From contig NZ_JANJTZ010000037.1 of NCBI RefSeq assembly GCF_024710845.1, forward strand, positions 62,001 through 126,000: 64,000 nucleotides of DNA. The letters are read 5' to 3'. A program made the translations under genes and the position numbers. Under the pieces are notes generated by a model. The model searched no databases, had not been told where the DNA came from, and saw only the letters and a list, made by a program, of their open reading frames with translations. The DNA is from Mesorhizobium sp. GTDB taxonomy: Bacteria > Pseudomonadota > Alphaproteobacteria > Rhizobiales > Rhizobiaceae. Of the stretch, positions 21,040 to 32,013 are shown one piece after another; position 1 is the stretch's first letter; every line of letters starts with the position of its first letter.

Positions 21040-21567
21040 ATGACCGCTTTTGCCATCACCGCCTTCGGACGCGACGACGTCGAAGCGAACATCGAAGCGC
21101 TGGGCGAGATGATGCACGCCTGCGTGCATGCCGGCGCCAGCATCGGCTACATCCTGCCCTATTCGCGCGACGACGGCGTTGCCTTCTGGAGGCAGAAGGT
21201 GCTGCCGCGGCTCGACGGCGGCAACCTCGTTCTCCTCGCGGCGCAGGCGGATGGCCGGATTGCCGGCGCCGTGCAGCTCGACTACGACACGCCGCCCAAC
21301 CAGCCGCACCGGGCCGAAGTGCGCAAGCTGATGGTCCACCCCGATTTCCGCCGCCATGGTCTCGCGCGGCTGCTGATGGCCCAAATCGAAGACAAGGCGC
21401 GCGCGCTCGGACGCAGCCTGCTCACTCTCGACACGCGCACCGGCGACCATGCCGAACCGCTCTACGAATCGATCGGTTACCAGACGAGCGGCATCATCCC
21501 GGGCTATTGCCTCGATCCGTTCAAACCGGAGTTCGATTCCACCACGATCATGTTCAAACAGCTCTGA
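21040..21567 (+). CDS. GNAT family N-acetyltransferase
   Basis: A 175-residue acetyltransferase. Motif A is visible as KLMVHPDFRRHGLARLLM (RRHGLA at 104-109), the acetyl-CoA pyrophosphate-binding loop. ATG 21040 is preferred because GAGG lies just upstream; a GTG at 21031 overlapping the previous stop is the alternative. It is the second gene of the XRE-cupin operon, 5 bp after that stop. Substrate is unknown. Confidence 0.88.
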   Translation: MTAFAITAFGRDDVEANIEALGEMMHACVHAGASIGYILPYSRDDGVAFWRQKVLPRLDGGNLVLLAAQADGRIAGAVQLDYDTPPNQPHRAEVRKLMVHPDFRRHGLARLLMAQIEDKARALGRSLLTLDTRTGDHAEPLYESIGYQTSGIIPGYCLDPFKPEFDSTTIMFKQL

Positions 21568-21687
21568 ATTCCAATTTCGCCCAAATCGGGGAAATTCATT
21601 CCCCGGACGTGATGCCGCAGGGTAGCGCTGTCGCTTGGCGGTACCCGTCCCAGCGTCTACGGTCCATCGGTATTCTGAGGGGCCCGG

Positions 21688-22464
21688 ATGCAGGAATTCC
21701 TGATTTTCGCTGTCGTTGGCTTCCTTGCACAGGTGGTCGACGGCGCGCTTGGCATGGCGTACGGCGTCATATCGTCGACGACGCTTCTGGCATTCGGTGT
21801 CGCGCCGGCGAACGCGTCGGCCGCCGTGCATGCGGCGAAACTGTTCACCACCGCCGCATCGGGAGCGGCGCATTTCCGGCTCGGCAACGTCGATCGACAC
21901 CTGTTCGTCCGCCTGGCGCCCTTCGGCGTCGCCGGGGGCATCGCTGGCGCCTTCGTCCTCACCTCGGTCGACGCGCATATCATCAAGCCGTTCGTCACCT
22001 CCTACCTCGCTCTCGTGGGGGTCTGGCTCCTCGTCCGGTCGTTCCGCAGGCTGCCGACGCGGCCCGTGCCAGCGCGCATCGTGTCGCCACTCGGCGCGGT
22101 CGGCGGCTTCCTCGACGCGATCGGCGGCGGCGGATGGGGGCCGGTCGTGACGACCGGCCTGCTCGGCTCCGGCGGCGCGCCGCGCTACGTCATCGGAAGC
22201 GTCAACGCGTCCGAGTTCCTCGTCTCGGTCGCCGTGGCGCTCTCATTCCTGTTCGCGCTGCTGAGTGGCCATTGGGACGACGCCGGCGCGATGTCGGCCA
22301 ATCTCACCGCCATTGCCGGTCTGATCATAGGCGGGCTGTTCGCGGCACCCCTCGCCGGCCTGGTGGTCAAGGCGGCGGAGGAGACTCTGCTGCTGCGCCT
22401 TGTCGGTTGCCTCATCGTCCTGCTGGCAGGATGGCAGACCGCACAGTATTTCGGATCGGCCTGA
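21688..22464 (+). CDS. TSUP family transporter (TauE/SafE-like)
   Basis: A 258-residue membrane protein with about eight hydrophobic segments in two pseudo-repeats, each opening with the family's Gly-rich pattern (FLAQVVDGALGMAYGV and GGFLDAIGGGGWGPVV). TSUP proteins export or import sulfite, sulfoacetate, thiosulfate or other organic anions. The 120-bp upstream gap contains a hairpin CGGGGAA/TTCCCCG near 21587-21606, probably the end of the GNAT operon. No sulfur genes adjoin, so substrate is open. Confidence 0.88.
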   Translation: MQEFLIFAVVGFLAQVVDGALGMAYGVISSTTLLAFGVAPANASAAVHAAKLFTTAASGAAHFRLGNVDRHLFVRLAPFGVAGGIAGAFVLTSVDAHIIKPFVTSYLALVGVWLLVRSFRRLPTRPVPARIVSPLGAVGGFLDAIGGGGWGPVVTTGLLGSGGAPRYVIGSVNASEFLVSVAVALSFLFALLSGHWDDAGAMSANLTAIAGLIIGGLFAAPLAGLVVKAAEETLLLRLVGCLIVLLAGWQTAQYFGSA

Positions 22465-22711
22465 CCAGGGCACATCCTAAAATTGCACAACTTGAGAACT
22501 ATCCTGCTGTCATAGGTTGTATGAATCGAAGCGGCGGATCGTCAAGAATGCCGAGAATTTCAGCACATTAACCGTGCGTTAGCGCGTATGCCCTAGATAT
22601 TCCCCCAGCGGAAGTTGCGGCGAGGGGCCGCTCCGCTCGTTCAGGCTGATCGCTGCCGGGCTTTCGGGACGGTACTGCAATCCAACCAGGACGCGAAACA
22701 TCGGGGTAGAA

Positions 22712-23779
22712 ATGCGAACGGCAGCGGCGAAAAGCTATCAACCAGCCGACATCGCGACCAAGATCGCAATGACGATGCGTCAGATGGGCGTCATCGGCCT
22801 GCCGCGCAATTACGAGATATTCTACGAGATCTGCACGGGCAGCAACGAAGCGCTCTGCGACGACGTTCGGGCACTGGGTCCGCTTCCGACGCAGGACCAG
22901 CTCGACCGCATCGGCCGCAAATACCTGGCAGGGTCCAATGGTCCGGGCGTCGTGGAAGACGTGCGCGATCAGGTCGCCACGAAGATCGAGGAAGTCATGG
23001 GCCTGCTGCGGCGGGAGCGTTCCTCGCTCGAGAAATATGGCAGCATCCTCGACAAGACCTCCAGCGGCCTCAACAACCAGATCACGCAGGATATTCTCCT
23101 GCGGATCGTCGGTATCATGTCGGCGGCAACGGAGAGTACCCTCGAACAGGGGCGCCAGATCGCAACGTCGATCATCGACAAGTCGGCCGAGCTCGAAAAG
23201 GTCAAGATCACCCTCGAAGAGTACAAGAAGCTCGCCGATACCGATCCGCTGACGCATATCTGGAACCGTCGCGCCTTCGATCGCGCACTGGCGGCCGTCT
23301 ACGACAGCGACAAGGGGCGCATGTTCAACGCGCTCATCATCGCCGACATCGACCGCTTCAAGGAGTTCAACGATCGCCACGGACATCCGGTCGGCGACCG
23401 GATTCTCCAGCTCGTCGCCGAGATAATTGGCAACAATGTCCAGCCCGGTATGTTCGCGGCGCGGACCGGCGGCGAGGAGTTCGCCATCATCGCGGAAGGG
23501 ATGAGCGAAGAGGGTATCTCGAAGGTCGCCGAGGCGATCCGCATCGCGGTCGAAACCGCGCCCTTCGTCAGCAACGACACCGGAACGAACTACGGGCCGG
23601 TCACCATCTCGATGGGCATCTGCATGGCGTCCGAAGCCGCCGGCCCCGAGGATCTCTACATCAAGGCCGACCGCGCGCTCTATGCGTCCAAGGTCAGCGG
23701 CCGGAACCAGGTGACGCGCCATTCCGCTCTCGCGGATGGAAAAGTGCGCAAAAACTGGTTCATCTACCGCAAGGATTGA
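22712..23779 (+). CDS. Diguanylate cyclase (GGDEF), cytoplasmic
   Basis: A 355-residue protein with no membrane segment. About 170 N-terminal residues, partly coiled coil, precede a GGDEF domain with an active-type GGEEF at 253-257 and the metal/GTP site DIDRFKEFND. The product-inhibition I-site (RxxD five residues ahead of GGEEF) is absent. It should make c-di-GMP, with the N-terminal part acting as sensor. It stands alone; the 247-bp gap ahead of it shows no gene. An RBS-like GGGG lies upstream of the ATG. Confidence 0.92.
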   Translation: MRTAAAKSYQPADIATKIAMTMRQMGVIGLPRNYEIFYEICTGSNEALCDDVRALGPLPTQDQLDRIGRKYLAGSNGPGVVEDVRDQVATKIEEVMGLLRRERSSLEKYGSILDKTSSGLNNQITQDILLRIVGIMSAATESTLEQGRQIATSIIDKSAELEKVKITLEEYKKLADTDPLTHIWNRRAFDRALAAVYDSDKGRMFNALIIADIDRFKEFNDRHGHPVGDRILQLVAEIIGNNVQPGMFAARTGGEEFAIIAEGMSEEGISKVAEAIRIAVETAPFVSNDTGTNYGPVTISMGICMASEAAGPEDLYIKADRALYASKVSGRNQVTRHSALADGKVRKNWFIYRKD

Positions 23780-23904
23780 GCCGTCAGCGACGGCCGAGCG
23801 TCTTTCAAACGATTTTGTCCTGCCTAGCCCTCGGCTGACCGCTTGAACGCACTGCGTTGAGCGGATAGGTCGCACACGTCATTGCAGAACGCTGGAGAAG
23901 CCGC

Positions 23905-25296
23905 TTGTCCAAGACCCGCACCGAGACCGACACATTCGGGCCCATCGAGGTCCAGGCGGACCGCTACTGGGGTGCGCAGGCGCAGAGATCCCTCGGCAAT
24001 TTCAAGATCGGCTGGGAGAAGCAGCCGATGTCGGTCGTCCGCGCGCTCGGCATCGTCAAGCGCGCTGCGGCCGAAGCCAACATGGAGCTGAAGCGGCTCG
24101 ATCCGGCGATCGGCAAGACGATCGTCGACGCCGCGCAGGAAGTGATCGACGGCAAGCTCAACGACCACTTCCCGCTCGTCGTCTGGCAGACCGGTTCGGG
24201 CACCCAGTCCAACATGAACGCCAACGAAGTGATCTCGAACCGCGCGATCGAGATGCTGGGCGGCACGATGGGCTCCAAGAAGCCGGTCCATCCCAACGAC
24301 CACGTCAACATGAGCCAGTCGTCGAACGACACCTATCCGACCGCGATGCACATCGCCTGCGCGGAGCGGATCGTCCATGACCTACTGCCCGCCCTGAAGC
24401 ACCTGCACAAGGCGCTGGAGAAGAAGTCGAAGAAGTTCGCGAAGATCGTCAAGATCGGCCGCACCCATACGCAGGACGCCACCCCGCTGACGCTCGGCCA
24501 GGAGTTCGGCGGCTATGCCGCCCAGGTCGCCTCCTCGATCAGGCGCATCGAAGCCACGCTTCCCGGCCTCTATGAACTCGCCCAGGGCGGCACGGCCGTC
24601 GGAACCGGCCTCAACGCGCCGATCGGCTTCGCCGAGAAGGTCGCCAAGCGCATCGCCAAGATTACGAAGCTGCCTTTCGTCACTGCGCCGAACAAGTTCG
24701 AGGCACTCGCCGCGCATGACGCGATGGTGTTCTCGCACGGCGCCATCAATGCCACCGCCGCCGCCCTGTTCAAGATCGCCAACGACATCCGCTTCCTCGG
24801 CTCGGGCCCGCGCGCGGGTCTCGGCGAACTGTCGCTGCCGGAAAACGAGCCCGGCTCGTCGATCATGCCCGGAAAGGTCAACCCGACGCAGTGCGAGGCG
24901 CTGACGCAGGTTTGCGTGCATGTGTTCGGCAACCACGCCGCAGTCACCTTCGCCGGCAGCCAGGGCCATTTCGAGCTCAACGTCTACAATCCGGTCATGG
25001 CCTACAACTTCCTGCAGTCGGTTCAGCTCCTGTCCGACGCGGCGGTGTCCTTCACCGACAATTGCGTGGTCGGCATCGAGGCGCGCGAGGACAACATCCG
25101 CGAGGGCGTCAACCGCTCGCTGATGCTGGTCACGGCGCTGGCGCCGACCATCGGCTACGACAACGCCGCCAAGATCGCCAAGACGGCGCACAAGAACGGC
25201 ACGACCTTGCGCGAGGAAGCGCTGAAGACCGGACTCGTCTCAGCCGCCGACTACGACCGCATCGTGCGGCCGGAATTGATGATCCAGCCGGGTTGA
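23905..25296 (+). CDS. fumC: Class II fumarate hydratase
   Basis: A 463-residue fumarase C. The superfamily signature [15 protein letters not shown] is present, as are [14 protein letters not shown] and HPNDHVN. It converts fumarate to L-malate in the citric acid cycle and uses no iron-sulfur cluster. The start is TTG at 23905, preceded by GGAGAAG, and yields the standard [15 protein letters not shown] opening; no suitable ATG exists nearby. Two DoxX genes follow on the same strand. Confidence 0.97.
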   Translation: MSKTRTETDTFGPIEVQADRYWGAQAQRSLGNFKIGWEKQPMSVVRALGIVKRAAAEANMELKRLDPAIGKTIVDAAQEVIDGKLNDHFPLVVWQTGSGTQSNMNANEVISNRAIEMLGGTMGSKKPVHPNDHVNMSQSSNDTYPTAMHIACAERIVHDLLPALKHLHKALEKKSKKFAKIVKIGRTHTQDATPLTLGQEFGGYAAQVASSIRRIEATLPGLYELAQGGTAVGTGLNAPIGFAEKVAKRIAKITKLPFVTAPNKFEALAAHDAMVFSHGAINATAAALFKIANDIRFLGSGPRAGLGELSLPENEPGSSIMPGKVNPTQCEALTQVCVHVFGNHAAVTFAGSQGHFELNVYNPVMAYNFLQSVQLLSDAAVSFTDNCVVGIEAREDNIREGVNRSLMLVTALAPTIGYDNAAKIAKTAHKNGTTLREEALKTGLVSAADYDRIVRPELMIQPG

Positions 25297-25423
25297 CGAA
25301 TTTCTGGACAAATTTTTGTGATTGTTCGATATTAGTAAACACTGAGTCAGTTGGTGGAGGGACTGCCGCGCGCCATCGCATCGGTTATGGCTTGCGCGAC
25401 ACTCCCTCACCGAAAGCAGACTC

Positions 25424-25855
25424 ATGAACAACAACATCCTCATCCTCGCCGCCCGCGTCCTCCTCGCATTCATGTTCATCATGGCGGGCCTGCAGAAGTT
25501 TGGCTCCATCGAAGGCACCGCCGGCTACATTGCCTCCGTCAACCTGCCGGCCCCGACGCTGCTCGCCTGGCTCTCCGCCATCTTCGAGACGCTCACCGGC
25601 ATCGCCATCCTGGTCGGCTTCCAGACGAAGATCGCGGCCGCGCTTCTGGCGCTGTTCTGCGCCTTCACCGCCTTCTGGTTCCATTCCGGCGCGATCGCCA
25701 TTCCGGACTTCCCGGAAGCCGCCAACGGCATGCTGTCGATGATGAACCAGCTTATCTTCGCCAAGAACCTGACGATCGCGGGCGGCTTCCTGGCGCTGAT
25801 CGCCGCCGGCCCCGGATCGCTCTCTGTCGACGCACGCTTCGGCAAGATCGCCTGA
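25424..25855 (+). CDS. DoxX family membrane protein
   Basis: A 143-residue protein with four membrane segments, matching DoxX (RVLLAFMFIMAGLQKFGS at the N-terminus). DoxX-like proteins are small inner-membrane proteins linked in some bacteria to quinone or thiosulfate redox and oxidative stress; function here is unknown. The 127-bp leader contains a GTGGAGGGA...TCCCTCAC inverted repeat that could fold. An intrinsic terminator follows. Confidence 0.88.
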   Translation: MNNNILILAARVLLAFMFIMAGLQKFGSIEGTAGYIASVNLPAPTLLAWLSAIFETLTGIAILVGFQTKIAAALLALFCAFTAFWFHSGAIAIPDFPEAANGMLSMMNQLIFAKNLTIAGGFLALIAAGPGSLSVDARFGKIA

Positions 25856-25881
25856 CCGCATCCTCCCTTCCCTGCCTCGGA

Positions 25882-25907
25882 ACGCCCGGCCTCGCGCCGG
25901 GCGTTTT
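25882..25907 (+). terminator. Intrinsic terminator after first DoxX gene
   Basis: A perfect 9-bp stem ACGCCCGGC/GCCGGGCGT with a 5-base loop, followed by TTTT. Confidence 0.9.
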
Positions 25908-25958
25908 CGTTTGTGTGAAAAGAGCGTAAGGTAGGACTGTTCCGCGGGGAAACGGCAA

Positions 25959-26390
25959 ATGACCGATATCGGCCTCATCGTGGCACGCGTGATGATCGCG
26001 GCGATGTTCATTGCCAGCGGCTACGGCGCGGTGATGGACCTGTCGGGCGCGTCGGCCTATTTCGGCGGGCTCGGCCTGCCGGTCCCGCTTCTGGTCGCGG
26101 TCGGGACGGCAATTTTCGAGATCGCCGCGGGCGCGCTGCTCGTCGTCGGCTTCCAGACCCGCCTCGTCGCGGCCGTGCTCGCCGCGTTCTGCCTGTTTGC
26201 CACCTATGTCGGCCATTACGGCCAGGGCGCCGACGCGGCCGCCGCCTTCACGCACCAGCAGATGCTCCTGAAAGACATCGCGGTCGCCGGCGGGCTGATC
26301 CTCGTCGCCCTGTTCGGGGCCGGCATGCTGTCGATCGACGCCTGGCTCGCACGGCGGACGAAGGTCTCGCCGCTCGCCGAAAACGGCTAG
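25959..26390 (+). CDS. DoxX family membrane protein (second)
   Basis: A 143-residue, four-segment membrane protein of the DoxX family, same length as the preceding one but clearly diverged ([23 protein letters not shown]). It lies beyond that gene's terminator, so it probably has its own promoter in the 51-bp gap. Its TAG overlaps the stop of the convergent acyl-CoA synthetase gene within a CTAG tetramer. Confidence 0.87.
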   Translation: MTDIGLIVARVMIAAMFIASGYGAVMDLSGASAYFGGLGLPVPLLVAVGTAIFEIAAGALLVVGFQTRLVAAVLAAFCLFATYVGHYGQGADAAAAFTHQQMLLKDIAVAGGLILVALFGAGMLSIDAWLARRTKVSPLAENG

Positions 26391-28111
26391 GCGGTCTTCG
26401 CTTCCGTCAGGCCGAGTTCCCCGATCATCTCCTCGCGCATCAGGAATTTCTGCGCCTTGCCGGTGACGGTCATCGGCAGGGCGGCGCGGATGCGGACGTA
26501 GCGCGGGATCTTGTAATGCGCGATCTGGCCCTGGCAGAAGGCGCGGATCTCCTCCTCGGTCGGCGGCTCGCCGGGTGCGGCGACGATCCAGGCGCAGATC
26601 TCCTCGCCGTAGCGGTCGTCGGGCACGCCGAACACCTGCACCTCGCGCACCTTGGGATGGCGGTAGAGGAATTCCTCGATCTCGCGCGGATAGACGTTCT
26701 CGCCGCCGCGGATGACCATGTCCTTCACCCTCCCGACAATGTTGCCGTAGCCGTCGGCGTCGATCGTGGCGAGGTCGCCGGTGTGCATCCAGCCGTCGGC
26801 GTCGAGCGCCTCGGCGGTGCGTTCCGGATCGCCCCAGTAGCCCTGCATCACCGAATAGCCGCGCGTGCAGAGCTCGCCGCGCTCGCCCACCGGCACCGTC
26901 CTCCCCTTGTCGTCGACCACCTTGACCTCGACATGCGGATGCACCCGCCCCACCGTCGAGACGCGGCGGTCGAGCGGGTCGTCGGTGTGGCTCTGGAAGG
27001 AGACCGGGCTCGTCTCCGTCATGCCGTAGGCGATCGTCACCTCGCGCATGTTCATCTTCGAGACCACCTTCTTCATCACCTCGACCGGGCAGGGCGAGCC
27101 CGCCATGATGCCGGTGCGCAGGCTGGCGAAATCGAAGCTGGCGAAGTCGGGATGATCGAGCATGGCGACGAACATGGTCGGCACGCCGTAGAGGCCGGTG
27201 CACCTTTCCGACGTGACTGCCTTCAGCGTCGCCAGCGGGTCGAAGCCCTCCGACGGGAACACCATCGCCGCGCCCTTGGAGACGCAGCCGAGCGTCCCCA
27301 TCACCATGCCGAAGCAATGGTAGAGCGGCACCGGGATCGCCAGCCGGTCCTCATGGGTGAAGTCCATCGTCGCGGTGACGAAACTGCCGTTGTTGACGAT
27401 GTTGCGGTGGGTCAGCGTCGCGCCCTTCGGCGCGCCTGTCGTGCCCGAGGTGAACTGGATGTTGATCGCGTCGGTGGGCGCGAGCGTCGCCGTCACCGCA
27501 TCGAGCGCCGCGATGCCCTGCGGCGTCGCCATCGCCAGCACCCCGGCGAAGTTGAACATGCCGGGCGACGTCTCCTCGCCCATGCGGATCACGGTCGTCA
27601 GGTGCGGCAGCTTCGCCGCCTTGAGCTGCCCCGGTGCGCAGGCGGAAAGTTCCGGCGCCAGCTCGCCCAGCATGCCGAGATAGTCCGACGTCTTGAAGCT
27701 CGACGCCAGCACCAGCGCGCGGCAGCCGACCTTGTTCAGCGCGTATTCGAGTTCGTAGAGCCGGTAGGCCGGGTTGATGTTGACCAGGATCAGGCCGATG
27801 CGCGCGGTGGCGAACTGGGTCACCAGCCATTCCCACCGGTTGGGCGACCAGATGCCGATGCGGTCGCCCTTCTCCAGCCCGAGCGCGGCGAGCCCGGCGG
27901 CGAGACGGTCGATGTCGCGGGAAAGCTCCTCCCACGTCTGCCGGATGCCCTGCTGCGGAAACACTGCGGCCTCGCGCGGCCCATGCACCTTGACGGTCCG
28001 CGCCAGAAGCTGCGGGATGGTCAGTTCGAGCAGCGGCACCGACGTGTCGCCCCGCACATGCGAGACGCCGCCGATCGGCTTCAATGAATGCGGGCGTGCG
28101 GCGACGTTCAT
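26387..28111 (-). CDS. AMP-dependent acyl-CoA synthetase
   Basis: A 574-residue adenylate-forming enzyme. The phosphate-binding loop [16 protein letters not shown], the YGMTETSP motif and the C-terminal [20 protein letters not shown] and [11 protein letters not shown] motifs are all intact. It activates a carboxylic acid, probably a medium- or long-chain fatty acid, to its CoA thioester in the cytoplasm. GGGGAGAG lies six bases ahead of the ATG. It converges on a DoxX gene with overlapping stops and has no obvious operon partner. Confidence 0.92.
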   Translation of the reverse strand: MNVAARPHSLKPIGGVSHVRGDTSVPLLELTIPQLLARTVKVHGPREAAVFPQQGIRQTWEELSRDIDRLAAGLAALGLEKGDRIGIWSPNRWEWLVTQFATARIGLILVNINPAYRLYELEYALNKVGCRALVLASSFKTSDYLGMLGELAPELSACAPGQLKAAKLPHLTTVIRMGEETSPGMFNFAGVLAMATPQGIAALDAVTATLAPTDAINIQFTSGTTGAPKGATLTHRNIVNNGSFVTATMDFTHEDRLAIPVPLYHCFGMVMGTLGCVSKGAAMVFPSEGFDPLATLKAVTSERCTGLYGVPTMFVAMLDHPDFASFDFASLRTGIMAGSPCPVEVMKKVVSKMNMREVTIAYGMTETSPVSFQSHTDDPLDRRVSTVGRVHPHVEVKVVDDKGRTVPVGERGELCTRGYSVMQGYWGDPERTAEALDADGWMHTGDLATIDADGYGNIVGRVKDMVIRGGENVYPREIEEFLYRHPKVREVQVFGVPDDRYGEEICAWIVAAPGEPPTEEEIRAFCQGQIAHYKIPRYVRIRAALPMTVTGKAQKFLMREEMIGELGLTEAKTA

Positions 28112-28199
28112 CTTATCTCTCCCCTGTTCGCGCTCTCAGGACGCGTGTCGGCGCGAACCTATCAGGCTGTGGGAAAGCGACAAGCCGCGCGAAGGCCGA

Positions 28200-28889
28200 T
28201 CAGGCAAATCGGGCGGCGATTTCGCCAAGCGCGGCGGCGTCCGCCGCGCTGCGCGCCTTCCTCGACGAGACGAGACACGCTTCCGATTCGAGGATGACGC
28301 CGTCGTCGAGGATCTTCAGCCGGTTGGCCTTCAGCGTCGAACCGGTCGAGGTGATGTCGACGATGACGTCCGCCTGCCCCGCCGCCGGCGCGCCCTCGGT
28401 GGCGCCGAGGCTTTCGACGATGCGGTAGACCTGGATGCCGTGCTTCTGCGAGAAGAACTGCTGCGTCAGGCGCCAGTATTTGGTGGCGATGCGCAGGCGC
28501 CGCCCATGCCGCTGGCGGAAATCGGCGGCGACGTCGTCGAGGTCGGCCATGGTCGAGACGTCGAACCAGACTTCCGGCACCGCGACCACCACATCGGCCC
28601 GGCCGAAGCCCAGCCGCGCCTCGACCGCCATCTTCGCCGACCAGTCGCTTGCCGCCTCGCGCACCAGATCCTCGCCGGTGACGCCGAGGTCGACGGTGCC
28701 CTGCGCCAGTTCGCGGGCGATCTCGGAGGCCGAGAGGAAAGCGACCTCGACATCGTCGCGGCCCTTCACCCGGGTCTTGTAGGACCGTGCATCGGCCGTC
28801 GGCAGGACCTCGATGCCGGCGGCCGCGAGCCGCGCCACCGCGTCGTCCTTCATCCGGCCCTTCGAGGGCAGTGCGATGGTCAGCGTCAT
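28200..28889 (-). CDS. hisG: ATP phosphoribosyltransferase catalytic subunit (short form)
   Basis: A 229-residue short-form HisG, the first enzyme of histidine synthesis, joining ATP and PRPP. The PRPP loop region [16 protein letters not shown] is present. The C-terminal regulatory domain of long HisG is absent, as expected because hisZ is adjacent. ATG 28889 is inside an ATGA overlap with the hisZ stop and gives the usual [13 protein letters not shown] start. Confidence 0.96.
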   Translation of the reverse strand: MTLTIALPSKGRMKDDAVARLAAAGIEVLPTADARSYKTRVKGRDDVEVAFLSASEIARELAQGTVDLGVTGEDLVREAASDWSAKMAVEARLGFGRADVVVAVPEVWFDVSTMADLDDVAADFRQRHGRRLRIATKYWRLTQQFFSQKHGIQVYRIVESLGATEGAPAAGQADVIVDITSTGSTLKANRLKILDDGVILESEACLVSSRKARSAADAAALGEIAARFA

Positions 28890-29995
28890 CCCCTGCCCTC
28901 CCGCGCCGCTTCGATCCGGTCGAGCCACACCGAGAAGCCGACGCCGGGGATCGGCCGGTCGGCGCCGAGCAGCGTCAGCAGCCGGTCGTAGCGGCCGCCG
29001 CCGACGAGCGGCCGCGTTTCTCCCGGAGCGGCAATCTCGAAGACGACGCCGGTGTAATAGTCGAGCGGACGGCCGAAGGCCGCGTCATAGGCGATGTCGC
29101 CGGCCTTCAGCCCGTTCGACAGGATCGCCTCGGCGCGGGCCGAGAACAGGGCGAGCGCACCGTCCAGCGCGATGCCGGAGCGTGCCGCGAAACCGGCGAG
29201 CGCCTCCGCCGCCTCTGTCAGCGGCACGTCAATGGCGAGGAAGGTCTTCAGCGCGTCGAGCTGCGCCGGCGTCAGCCGCAGCCGCGACAGCTCCGCCTTC
29301 TCGATCAGCCGCCTTGCGATCTCGTCGGGCGTGCGGCCGGCCGACGGCGAAATCCCGGCCTCCTGCATCTCGCCCTCGATGAAGGCGGCGAGTGCAGCGC
29401 GGTCGCCCGAGGCGGCCAGCAGATTGGCGTCGCCGGTGAGCCCCCGGTTGGCGGGCGGGTCGGCGAGGTCGGCAAGGGCTGCCGCGAGCATGTCGGCCGA
29501 GCCGAAGGCGCGCGCCAGCCGCTTCTGCCAGCCGCGCGGCAGGCCGAGTGCTGCCAGCACCGCCTCGAACACGGTCTGGTCGCCGAGCGTGACCGACAGC
29601 GGCACACCCGGCAGCGCCATGGTCAGCAGTGCATGTGCGTCGGCGAGGCTGCGCGCGTCGGCCTTCGCAATGTCCGGGTCGCCCAGGTCTTCGATCCCGG
29701 CCTGGAGGAACTCGCTGTCGCCGTCGCGCCGCTGCCGGAACACCTCGCCGAGATAGGCATAGCGCCGCGGCGTGGCGGCGCGGTTGGCGATGTGGTCGAG
29801 GCAGACCGGAATGGTGAATTCGGGCCGCAAGCACAGCGTCTCGCCGGTCTCGCTCTCGGTCAGGAAGATGCGGCGGCGCAGATCCTCGCCGGCAATGTCC
29901 AGAAACGGGTCGGCCGGCTGCAGCATCGGCACGTCGATCACCTCCGCCCCGCGCGCGGCGAAGAGGTCGAGGACGGATTGGGCGAGCGCGGTCAT
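28886..29995 (-). CDS. hisZ: ATP phosphoribosyltransferase regulatory subunit
   Basis: A 369-residue HisRS-like protein without tRNA charging function, which forms a complex with short HisG and gives histidine feedback control. HisRS core features remain ([28 protein letters not shown]), but the anticodon-binding domain is missing. GGAGAGG precedes the ATG. It overlaps hisG by 4 bp. hisS is upstream on the same strand, separated by a 286-bp stretch filled by a palindromic repeat. Confidence 0.95.
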   Translation of the reverse strand: MTALAQSVLDLFAARGAEVIDVPMLQPADPFLDIAGEDLRRRIFLTESETGETLCLRPEFTIPVCLDHIANRAATPRRYAYLGEVFRQRRDGDSEFLQAGIEDLGDPDIAKADARSLADAHALLTMALPGVPLSVTLGDQTVFEAVLAALGLPRGWQKRLARAFGSADMLAAALADLADPPANRGLTGDANLLAASGDRAALAAFIEGEMQEAGISPSAGRTPDEIARRLIEKAELSRLRLTPAQLDALKTFLAIDVPLTEAAEALAGFAARSGIALDGALALFSARAEAILSNGLKAGDIAYDAAFGRPLDYYTGVVFEIAAPGETRPLVGGGRYDRLLTLLGADRPIPGVGFSVWLDRIEAAREGRG

Positions 29996-30004
29996 GGCGC
30001 GCCT

Positions 30005-30266
30005 CTCCTTCTCCCCCTGTGGGAGAAGGTGGCCGAGCGAAGCGAGGTCGGATGAGGGGGTGAGAAGCGGTCGGCCGAAGGCCGATCAATCGACACCGGC
30101 GTGTCGATTGAAGCGACGAACGCCCGGAGCCCTAGCGGAGGGCTGGAAGGAACGAGCCGGCTGCGAGCGAGTGCTGACAGCGCCAGATCCAGAAGCGCCG
30201 CGCTCCTCGCAACACCCCTCATCCGCCCCTTCGGGGCACCTTCTCCCACAGGGGGAGAAGGACAGG
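30005..30266. repeat. Rhizobial intergenic mosaic repeat (RIME-like) in inverted orientation
   Basis: Two copies of a repeat of about 55-60 bp face each other. Each contains CTTCTCCCCCTGTGGGAGAA followed by a GGATGAGGGG box; one copy starts near 30009 and its reverse complement ends near 30263. The inner 150 bp hold smaller hairpins such as TCAATCGACA/TGTCGATTGA near 30085-30111. Sequences of this type are abundant in Rhizobiales intergenic regions. It fills the hisZ-hisS gap (29996-30281) and no gene is visible in it. Confidence 0.85.
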
Positions 30267-30281
30267 GCGCCGTGCCCGTCA

Positions 30282-31811
30282 TCAGCCGCGCTCCGCTCGC
30301 TGCGCCGCGAGAATCCCGCGCACCGTCTCGACCAGCTCCGCCTCGGGCACCGTCATCTGTCCCGGCCGCGCTTCCTTGTAGGCGTCGTGGCCGGCGATGT
30401 TCGCCGCAAGCTCGGCGCCGGCGACCATGTCCTTGATCTGGACCACGCCCTCGGCGCGCTCGTTTCCGCCCTGGATCACCACGCAGGGCGCGCCGCGCCG
30501 GTCGGCATATTTCATCTGCGGCTTCATGCCCGACCCGCCGAGATACATCTCGGCGCGGATGCCGGCCTGGCGCAGGTCCGAGACCATCTTCTGGTAGCGG
30601 CCGAGGCTCTCCGTGTCGCGGTCCATCACCAGCACCACCACCGGGCCGATCGTCGCCGACGTATCCAGCTTGCCCAGCGCCTTCAGCGCCGACATCAGCC
30701 GCGACACGCCGATTGAGAACCCCGTCGCCGGCACCGGCTCGCCGCGGAAGCGCGACACCAGCCCGTCATACCGCCCGCCGCCGCCGACCGAGCCGAATCG
30801 CACGATCTGCCCGTCCTCGTTGGGGATCTCGGCCAGGAGCTCGGCCTCGAAGACGGGACCGGTATAATACTCGAGGCCGCGGACGACGGATTGATCAATC
30901 TTGATGCGATCAGTTCCATAGCCTGCGGCGCGGCAGAGCCTGCCGATTTCGGCGAGTTCGGCAATTCCGTCCCTATAAGAGATGGAATCCTGAAGCGTCT
31001 TGGCGCCGCCGAGACTGGGGAGGACGGTCAGCACGCCCGCTTCCGGTTGTTCGACCGAACCGGCAAGGTATCCGAGGACAGTCGACACGGCATCCTCGTC
31101 CAGTCCCGCACCCTTCGTGAAATCTCCCTCGCCCACCGCTCCGCCGTCCCAACGCCCCTTGCCCAGCAGCAACCGCACGCCCTCGACGCCAAACTTGTCC
31201 AGCTTGTCGATCGCCCGGAGCACGATCAGCCGCCGCCCGGCATTCTCGTCGCCGCCGAGCCCGATCGCCTCCAGCACGCCGTCCAGCACCTTCCGGTTGT
31301 TCACCCGGATCACATACTGCCCACGCGCGATCCCCAACTTCTCCATCACATCGGCCATCATCATCGCCATCTCGGCGTCCGCACTGACGTTCGGTGCACC
31401 CACCGTGTCGGCGTCGAACTGCATGAACTGGCGGAAGCGCCCCGGCCCCGGCTTCTCGTTGCGGAACACCCAGCCCGAGCGATACGACCGGAAAGGTTTC
31501 GGCAGCCGCTCGAAATTCTCCGCCACGTAGCGCGCCATGGGCGCGGTCAGGTCGTAGCGCAGCGACAGCCATTGCTCGTCGTCGTCCTGGAACGAGAACA
31601 CGCCTTCGTTCGGCCTGTCCTGGTCGGGCAGGAATTTTCCCAGCGCGTCGGTATATTCGATCAGCGGCTGGTCGGCCGGCTCGAAACCGTAGAGCTCGTA
31701 GACGGCGCGGATTTTTCCCATCATCTGCTCGACCGCGCGGATGTCCTCGGGCGTCCGGTCCGCAAAGCCGCGCGGCAGCCGCGCCAGCATCTTCTGCGAT
31801 TTCTCAGCCAT
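30282..31811 (-). CDS. hisS: Histidine--tRNA ligase
   Basis: A 509-residue class II synthetase. Motif 2 ([19 protein letters not shown]), the histidine A motif (LDYYTG-like, here [16 protein letters not shown]) and the C-terminal anticodon-binding domain are present. It charges tRNA-His, whose gene is also in this window. ATG 31811 gives [16 protein letters not shown]; longer upstream extensions are low-complexity and rejected. The segment around 30880-31030 is richer in A/T codons than its surroundings. Confidence 0.94.
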   Translation of the reverse strand: MAEKSQKMLARLPRGFADRTPEDIRAVEQMMGKIRAVYELYGFEPADQPLIEYTDALGKFLPDQDRPNEGVFSFQDDDEQWLSLRYDLTAPMARYVAENFERLPKPFRSYRSGWVFRNEKPGPGRFRQFMQFDADTVGAPNVSADAEMAMMMADVMEKLGIARGQYVIRVNNRKVLDGVLEAIGLGGDENAGRRLIVLRAIDKLDKFGVEGVRLLLGKGRWDGGAVGEGDFTKGAGLDEDAVSTVLGYLAGSVEQPEAGVLTVLPSLGGAKTLQDSISYRDGIAELAEIGRLCRAAGYGTDRIKIDQSVVRGLEYYTGPVFEAELLAEIPNEDGQIVRFGSVGGGGRYDGLVSRFRGEPVPATGFSIGVSRLMSALKALGKLDTSATIGPVVVLVMDRDTESLGRYQKMVSDLRQAGIRAEMYLGGSGMKPQMKYADRRGAPCVVIQGGNERAEGVVQIKDMVAGAELAANIAGHDAYKEARPGQMTVPEAELVETVRGILAAQRAERG

Positions 31812-32013
31812 CGGGAATTCCGCGTGTTTTCGTGGGCTTCGCGCGCAGTTTCCCGCGCGGGCACGTCCTAGCGGATGAACCGCAGGGGGGCAAGGCGGTG
31901 GGAGCGCCTGCGGGATCAACCAGCGTACACCGTTACATTCGCCTTCCACCGCGCCATCGCGGCGAAACACGACTCGCCGAAAACCGGCATCACAGACATC
32001 CGGAACGACGACC

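Noticed and set aside
25297..25423. Inverted repeat in the leader of the first DoxX gene considered as a riboswitch
   Set aside because: Only one imperfect stem is visible and no known riboswitch consensus is present.
30005..30266. Palindromic segment considered as a his attenuator or terminator
   Set aside because: No leader peptide with His codons and no T-run; the sequence matches a dispersed rhizobial repeat type instead.
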